Positions 7,375 to 9,149 of a stretch of DNA of 9,149 nt are shown here, in pieces (the first letter of the stretch is position 1; every line of letters begins with the position of its first letter). The notes under the pieces were generated by a model. The model had not been told where the DNA came from and did no database searches. It saw only the letters and a program-made list of their open reading frames with translations. Source of the DNA: Thermogutta sp. (GTDB lineage: Bacteria; Planctomycetota; Planctomycetia; Pirellulales; Thermoguttaceae); NCBI RefSeq assembly GCF_014359955.1, contig NZ_JACIYL010000102.1:1-9149 (forward strand), read 5' to 3'. A program made the position numbers and the translations under genes.

Positions 7375-8697
7375 TCAATTGCTTTTTCTAAACGGATCTT
7401 CTTCAATCCATTCGTCGGCTCCGATATCCGGACGGCTGTCTCGCGGTTGCCGGTCGAAATCTTCTATCACCTGCGGTAACGGGTTGCCCACGTCGCAGAC
7501 GGCTGGCTGGCGGGTTCGCAGGTGCAGGTCCCCACGTTTGGGATCTACAAATAAATCCGGGCTGGGCGATAGAATGAGATTCTTTATCAGACGGATTTCG
7601 CCAGTAGATTCGTTGCGAACGGGACTTCCCACGAGAAGATTGTTGACGACGATGGTGCCTTGATTATCATGAACCAGTCTGATAAGCCTTCCGAGACGAT
7701 TGTCGGGATCAAAAATGGTGTTATGGGCGATAAGGCAGTCCCGTGTGTAGTCGGAAACGATACCCGATTCTGGACATTGAGCAATAAAATTATTTCTTAC
7801 GATAATATTTGCTGAATGGACCGGAACATCCGGCGGTTTGTACGAGTTTCCGAGGGCAATGCCCACATCGCAATTGATGATGACATTCCGCTCGACGATG
7901 CAATCGCGGCTGTCGTGCCACAGGAATATGGCGCCGCGCCCTTCTCGTGTGCGGCCCTGAATGTTGTAAAAGACATTGTCCGATATAGTCCATTTCGCCG
8001 CGAACATAATGTCAATACCACCAATATAGTTACCCTGAAAATTCTCGGGCGTATCTGCGGGATCATCTGCGTAACTTTTGGGGCGATCATTATAGAAGAG
8101 GCAATACATGACTCGGGAGCCTTCCGGCCGGGCAACCGTGGCTGGTACGCGGACACCCTTGACGGCACGCTGCCAGATGTTGTGCAGAATACAGTTGTAA
8201 ATGGTGACGCGATGGACTCCCGAGTCTGTATCGAGCTTGATGCCGTTCCATCGAACGTTTTCAATCGTAAGATCCGCGATAACGACGTCCGAACAACCAT
8301 GGATGGCGAGAAGCTCGCCGAGTTGGTGCGGCCCGCCGTCGAGGATGACTTCTTCCCGTCGACCGGTCGCACCGCGCAGCGTCACCCTGTCCGTGCAAAT
8401 GTCCAACCGATGAGGAAGCACGTAGCGACCGGGACTCAGAAAGATCGTTGTTCCTTCTTTTGCGTGCTCCACAGCCTTAAAGAGTTCCTCCACGGAATGG
8501 ACGCGGATTACCGGCTCCGTTGGGGCTGGTAAAGGTGGGGCCGCGCGGATGACTTGAGGGGCGATGGGCAACTCGGGTGGCTTGGCATGCACAGCTGACA
8601 CACGCGGAGATCCCAGGCAGCGAATGGCACCCAGTAACAGTGCAATTGACGCAATGAGGCGGGCGAATGCGTGGGAAGCATGCAGGTGCTGCGGCAC
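7375..8697 (-). CDS. Secreted right-handed parallel beta-helix protein
   Basis: This 440-residue protein has a signal peptide (hydrophobic stretch about residues 12-28), a Pro/Ala-rich linker to about 62, then a repeated beta-helix. The domain opens with TTIFLSPGRYVL (83-94), a common lead-in for pectate-lyase-like folds. Successive rungs follow, for example VVIADLTIENVRWNGIKLD (138-156), VTIYNCILHNIW (164-175), WTISDNVFYNIQ (236-247), CIVERNVIINCDVGIALG (266-283) and CLIAHNTIFD (321-330). It closes with RPDIGADEW (422-430), a tail common in exported beta-helix proteins. Such proteins are often polysaccharide lyases or hydrolases, but no catalytic residues can be assigned by eye. It starts with GTG, supported by GAGGAA upstream. 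It is the first gene of the minus-strand run and lies just upstream of the sialidase, consistent with a role in glycan breakdown. Confidence 0.82.
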   Translation of the reverse strand: MPQHLHASHAFARLIASIALLLGAIRCLGSPRVSAVHAKPPELPIAPQVIRAAPPLPAPTEPVIRVHSVEELFKAVEHAKEGTTIFLSPGRYVLPHRLDICTDRVTLRGATGRREEVILDGGPHQLGELLAIHGCSDVVIADLTIENVRWNGIKLDTDSGVHRVTIYNCILHNIWQRAVKGVRVPATVARPEGSRVMYCLFYNDRPKSYADDPADTPENFQGNYIGGIDIMFAAKWTISDNVFYNIQGRTREGRGAIFLWHDSRDCIVERNVIINCDVGIALGNSYKPPDVPVHSANIIVRNNFIAQCPESGIVSDYTRDCLIAHNTIFDPDNRLGRLIRLVHDNQGTIVVNNLLVGSPVRNESTGEIRLIKNLILSPSPDLFVDPKRGDLHLRTRQPAVCDVGNPLPQVIEDFDRQPRDSRPDIGADEWIEEDPFRKSN

Positions 8698-8703
8698 GGT
8701 AAT

Positions 8704-8709
8704 TTCCTC
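8704..8709 (-). promoter_or_regulatory. Ribosome binding site supporting a GTG start
   Basis: GAGGAA on the minus strand ends six bases before GTG at 8697. No ATG lies nearby in this frame, and the reading frame gives a clean signal peptide from the GTG, so this site decides the start of the beta-helix protein. Confidence 0.6.
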
Positions 8710-8719
8710 GTCAATTCGG

Positions 8720-8732
8720 CATTAAATTAATG
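8720..8732. repeat. AT-rich palindrome in the beta-helix leader
   Basis: CATTAAATTAATG is a 13-base palindrome with six-base arms around one central base. It lies between the predicted -10 and the GTG start of the beta-helix gene, where a repressor site would block transcription. Function is inferred; AT-rich palindromes also arise by chance. Confidence 0.3.
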
Positions 8733-8754
8733 ACGGATCGCTAATCCGCTGCCT

Positions 8755-8784
8755 ATTATGTACCTCTGGTAAGCCGAATAGCAA
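8755..8784 (-). promoter_or_regulatory. Predicted promoter of the beta-helix/sialidase genes
   Basis: On the minus strand, TTGCTA (8784-8779) and CATAAT (8760-8755) are separated by 18 bases. They match the sigma-70 consensus at four and five of six positions. The start codon lies about 58 bases downstream of the -10. This is a pattern match only; planctomycete promoters are poorly defined. Confidence 0.35.
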
Positions 8785-8858
8785 GTGGTTTGAGAAAGGA
8801 TGAGTCCGGTGGAAAATTACGGCCAAACAGCACACCTAGGGAACGTCATCGATGGATG

Positions 8859-8886
8859 TTGCAAAATGGAAAATCGGATTTATTCT
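8859..8886 (+). promoter_or_regulatory. Predicted upstream promoter of the sulfatase
   Basis: TTGCAA (8859-8864) and TATTCT (8881-8886) are spaced by 16 bases, four of six matches each to the sigma-70 consensus. The sulfatase ATG is about 117 bases downstream. Weak pattern evidence. Confidence 0.25.
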
Positions 8887-8903
8887 TATGCAATTGTACG
8901 TAA

Positions 8904-8926
8904 TCACCGGATTGTCTGCTCGGTGA
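8904..8926. repeat. Inverted repeat, possible operator of the sulfatase
   Basis: TCACCG (8904-8909) and CGGTGA (8921-8926) are perfect six-base arms around an 11-base spacer. Arm centres are 17 bases apart, roughly one and a half helical turns. It overlaps the candidate -35 element of the sulfatase promoter. Operator role is inferred. Confidence 0.35.
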
Positions 8927-8941
8927 AAGTCGCATTATTCT
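8912..8941 (+). promoter_or_regulatory. Predicted downstream promoter of the sulfatase
   Basis: TTGTCT (8912-8917) and TATTCT (8936-8941) are spaced by 18 bases. The -35 element lies in the loop of the inverted repeat at 8904-8926, so a protein bound there would compete with polymerase. Weak pattern evidence; either this or the pair at 8859-8886 may be used. Confidence 0.25.
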
Positions 8942-9003
8942 AAACAGGCGAGACGCTTTGCAGTGCGCAGATTCTCGAGAGTGTCTTGGGGAGGCCACCA
9001 ACC

Positions 9004-9149
9004 ATGCCGCGATGGATGATCTTCATTCTTGCCGGACTTGTTAGCGTCAGCACTTTGGCGCGTGCCGGGGAAGAACAACCTGTTCGGCCCAATATTATTC
9101 TCGTCTTCATTGACGATATGGGCTGGGGCGATTTTTCCTGTTTTGGGAA
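9004..9149 (+). CDS. Sulfatase family protein, 3' partial
   Basis: The 48 visible residues comprise a signal peptide ([21 protein letters not shown], residues 1-21) followed by [16 protein letters not shown] at 28-43. This is the characteristic N-terminal strand of sulfatases (PF00884), with Asp37-Asp38 as calcium ligands. The formylglycine-forming CxPxR motif would lie beyond the right edge, so activity cannot be judged, and Cys46 is not that residue. The ATG at 9004 is preceded by GGGGAGG (8988-8994). It is an exported enzyme, expected to remove sulfate from polysaccharides, and is divergent from the beta-helix/sialidase genes. Planctomycetes commonly carry many such genes. Arylsulfatase and N-acetylglucosamine-6-sulfatase types cannot be told apart here. 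Confidence 0.9.
   Translation, partial: MPRWMIFILAGLVSVSTLARAGEEQPVRPNIILVFIDDMGWGDFSCFG

Larger units (their letters stand above)
8698..9003. other. Divergent intergenic regulatory region
   Basis: This 306-base gap separates the divergent beta-helix and sulfatase genes and holds no convincing gene. It is AT-richer than the flanking coding DNA. It contains a minus-strand promoter-like pair, two plus-strand promoter-like pairs, an AT-rich palindrome at 8720-8732 and an inverted repeat at 8904-8926, each listed separately. The rest (about 8785-8858) shows no feature I can support. Confidence 0.7.

Noticed and set aside
7816..8532. A 238-codon plus-strand open frame opposite the beta-helix gene
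   Set aside because: The minus-strand frame shows regular beta-helix rungs and a signal peptide; the plus-strand frame shows no family pattern.
8797..8818. Hammerhead-ribozyme-like stretch GGATGAGTCC followed by GGAAAA
   Set aside because: The conserved CTGANGA core has two mismatches and the stem before GAAA does not pair, so the resemblance is superficial.

Overview
This window most likely comes from a planctomycete chromosome, possibly a Pirellulales-type or Thermogutta-like organism. That is an inference from gene content: a sulfatase with an export signal, a twin-arginine TIM-barrel protein, a secreted sialidase and beta-helix pair, and a fused MetF/MetV-type folate enzyme, all in moderately GC-rich DNA. 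It has not been confirmed by a database search. No RNA gene, CRISPR array, insertion sequence or phage gene is visible.

Six genes lie on the minus strand and read right to left. In transcription order they are: a secreted right-handed beta-helix protein (8697-7375), a secreted exo-sialidase (7318-6146), a Tat-signal TIM-barrel protein resembling aldo/keto reductases (5977-4919), a corrinoid (B12-binding) protein (4688-4026), a methylenetetrahydrofolate reductase with a C-terminal cysteine-rich MetV-like domain (3849-2212), and an AddB-like PD-(D/E)XK nuclease/inactive helicase that runs off the left edge (2219 to beyond 1). A sulfatase begins on the plus strand at 9004 and runs off the right edge. 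It is divergent from the beta-helix gene across a 306-base regulatory region.

Two functional themes appear. The right half is an exported glycan-degradation set (sulfatase, beta-helix, sialidase) of the kind used on sulfated or sialylated polysaccharides. The left half is a one-carbon module: MetF/MetV makes methyl-tetrahydrofolate and the corrinoid protein can carry a methyl group on cobalamin. The corrinoid gene has a promoter-like sequence with an operator-like inverted repeat in its spacer, and a leader hairpin followed by a U-rich stretch, so it may be controlled separately from the glycan genes upstream. The AddB-like gene overlaps the reductase stop codon by 8 bases, so the two are probably co-transcribed although their functions are unrelated.

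No clearly undescribed system is visible. The items most worth a second look are the corrinoid-protein leader, the fused MetF/MetV next to a corrinoid protein with no methyltransferase in view, the Tat-exported aldo/keto-reductase-like protein that seems to lack the usual catalytic residues, and the short repeats in the intergenic regions.
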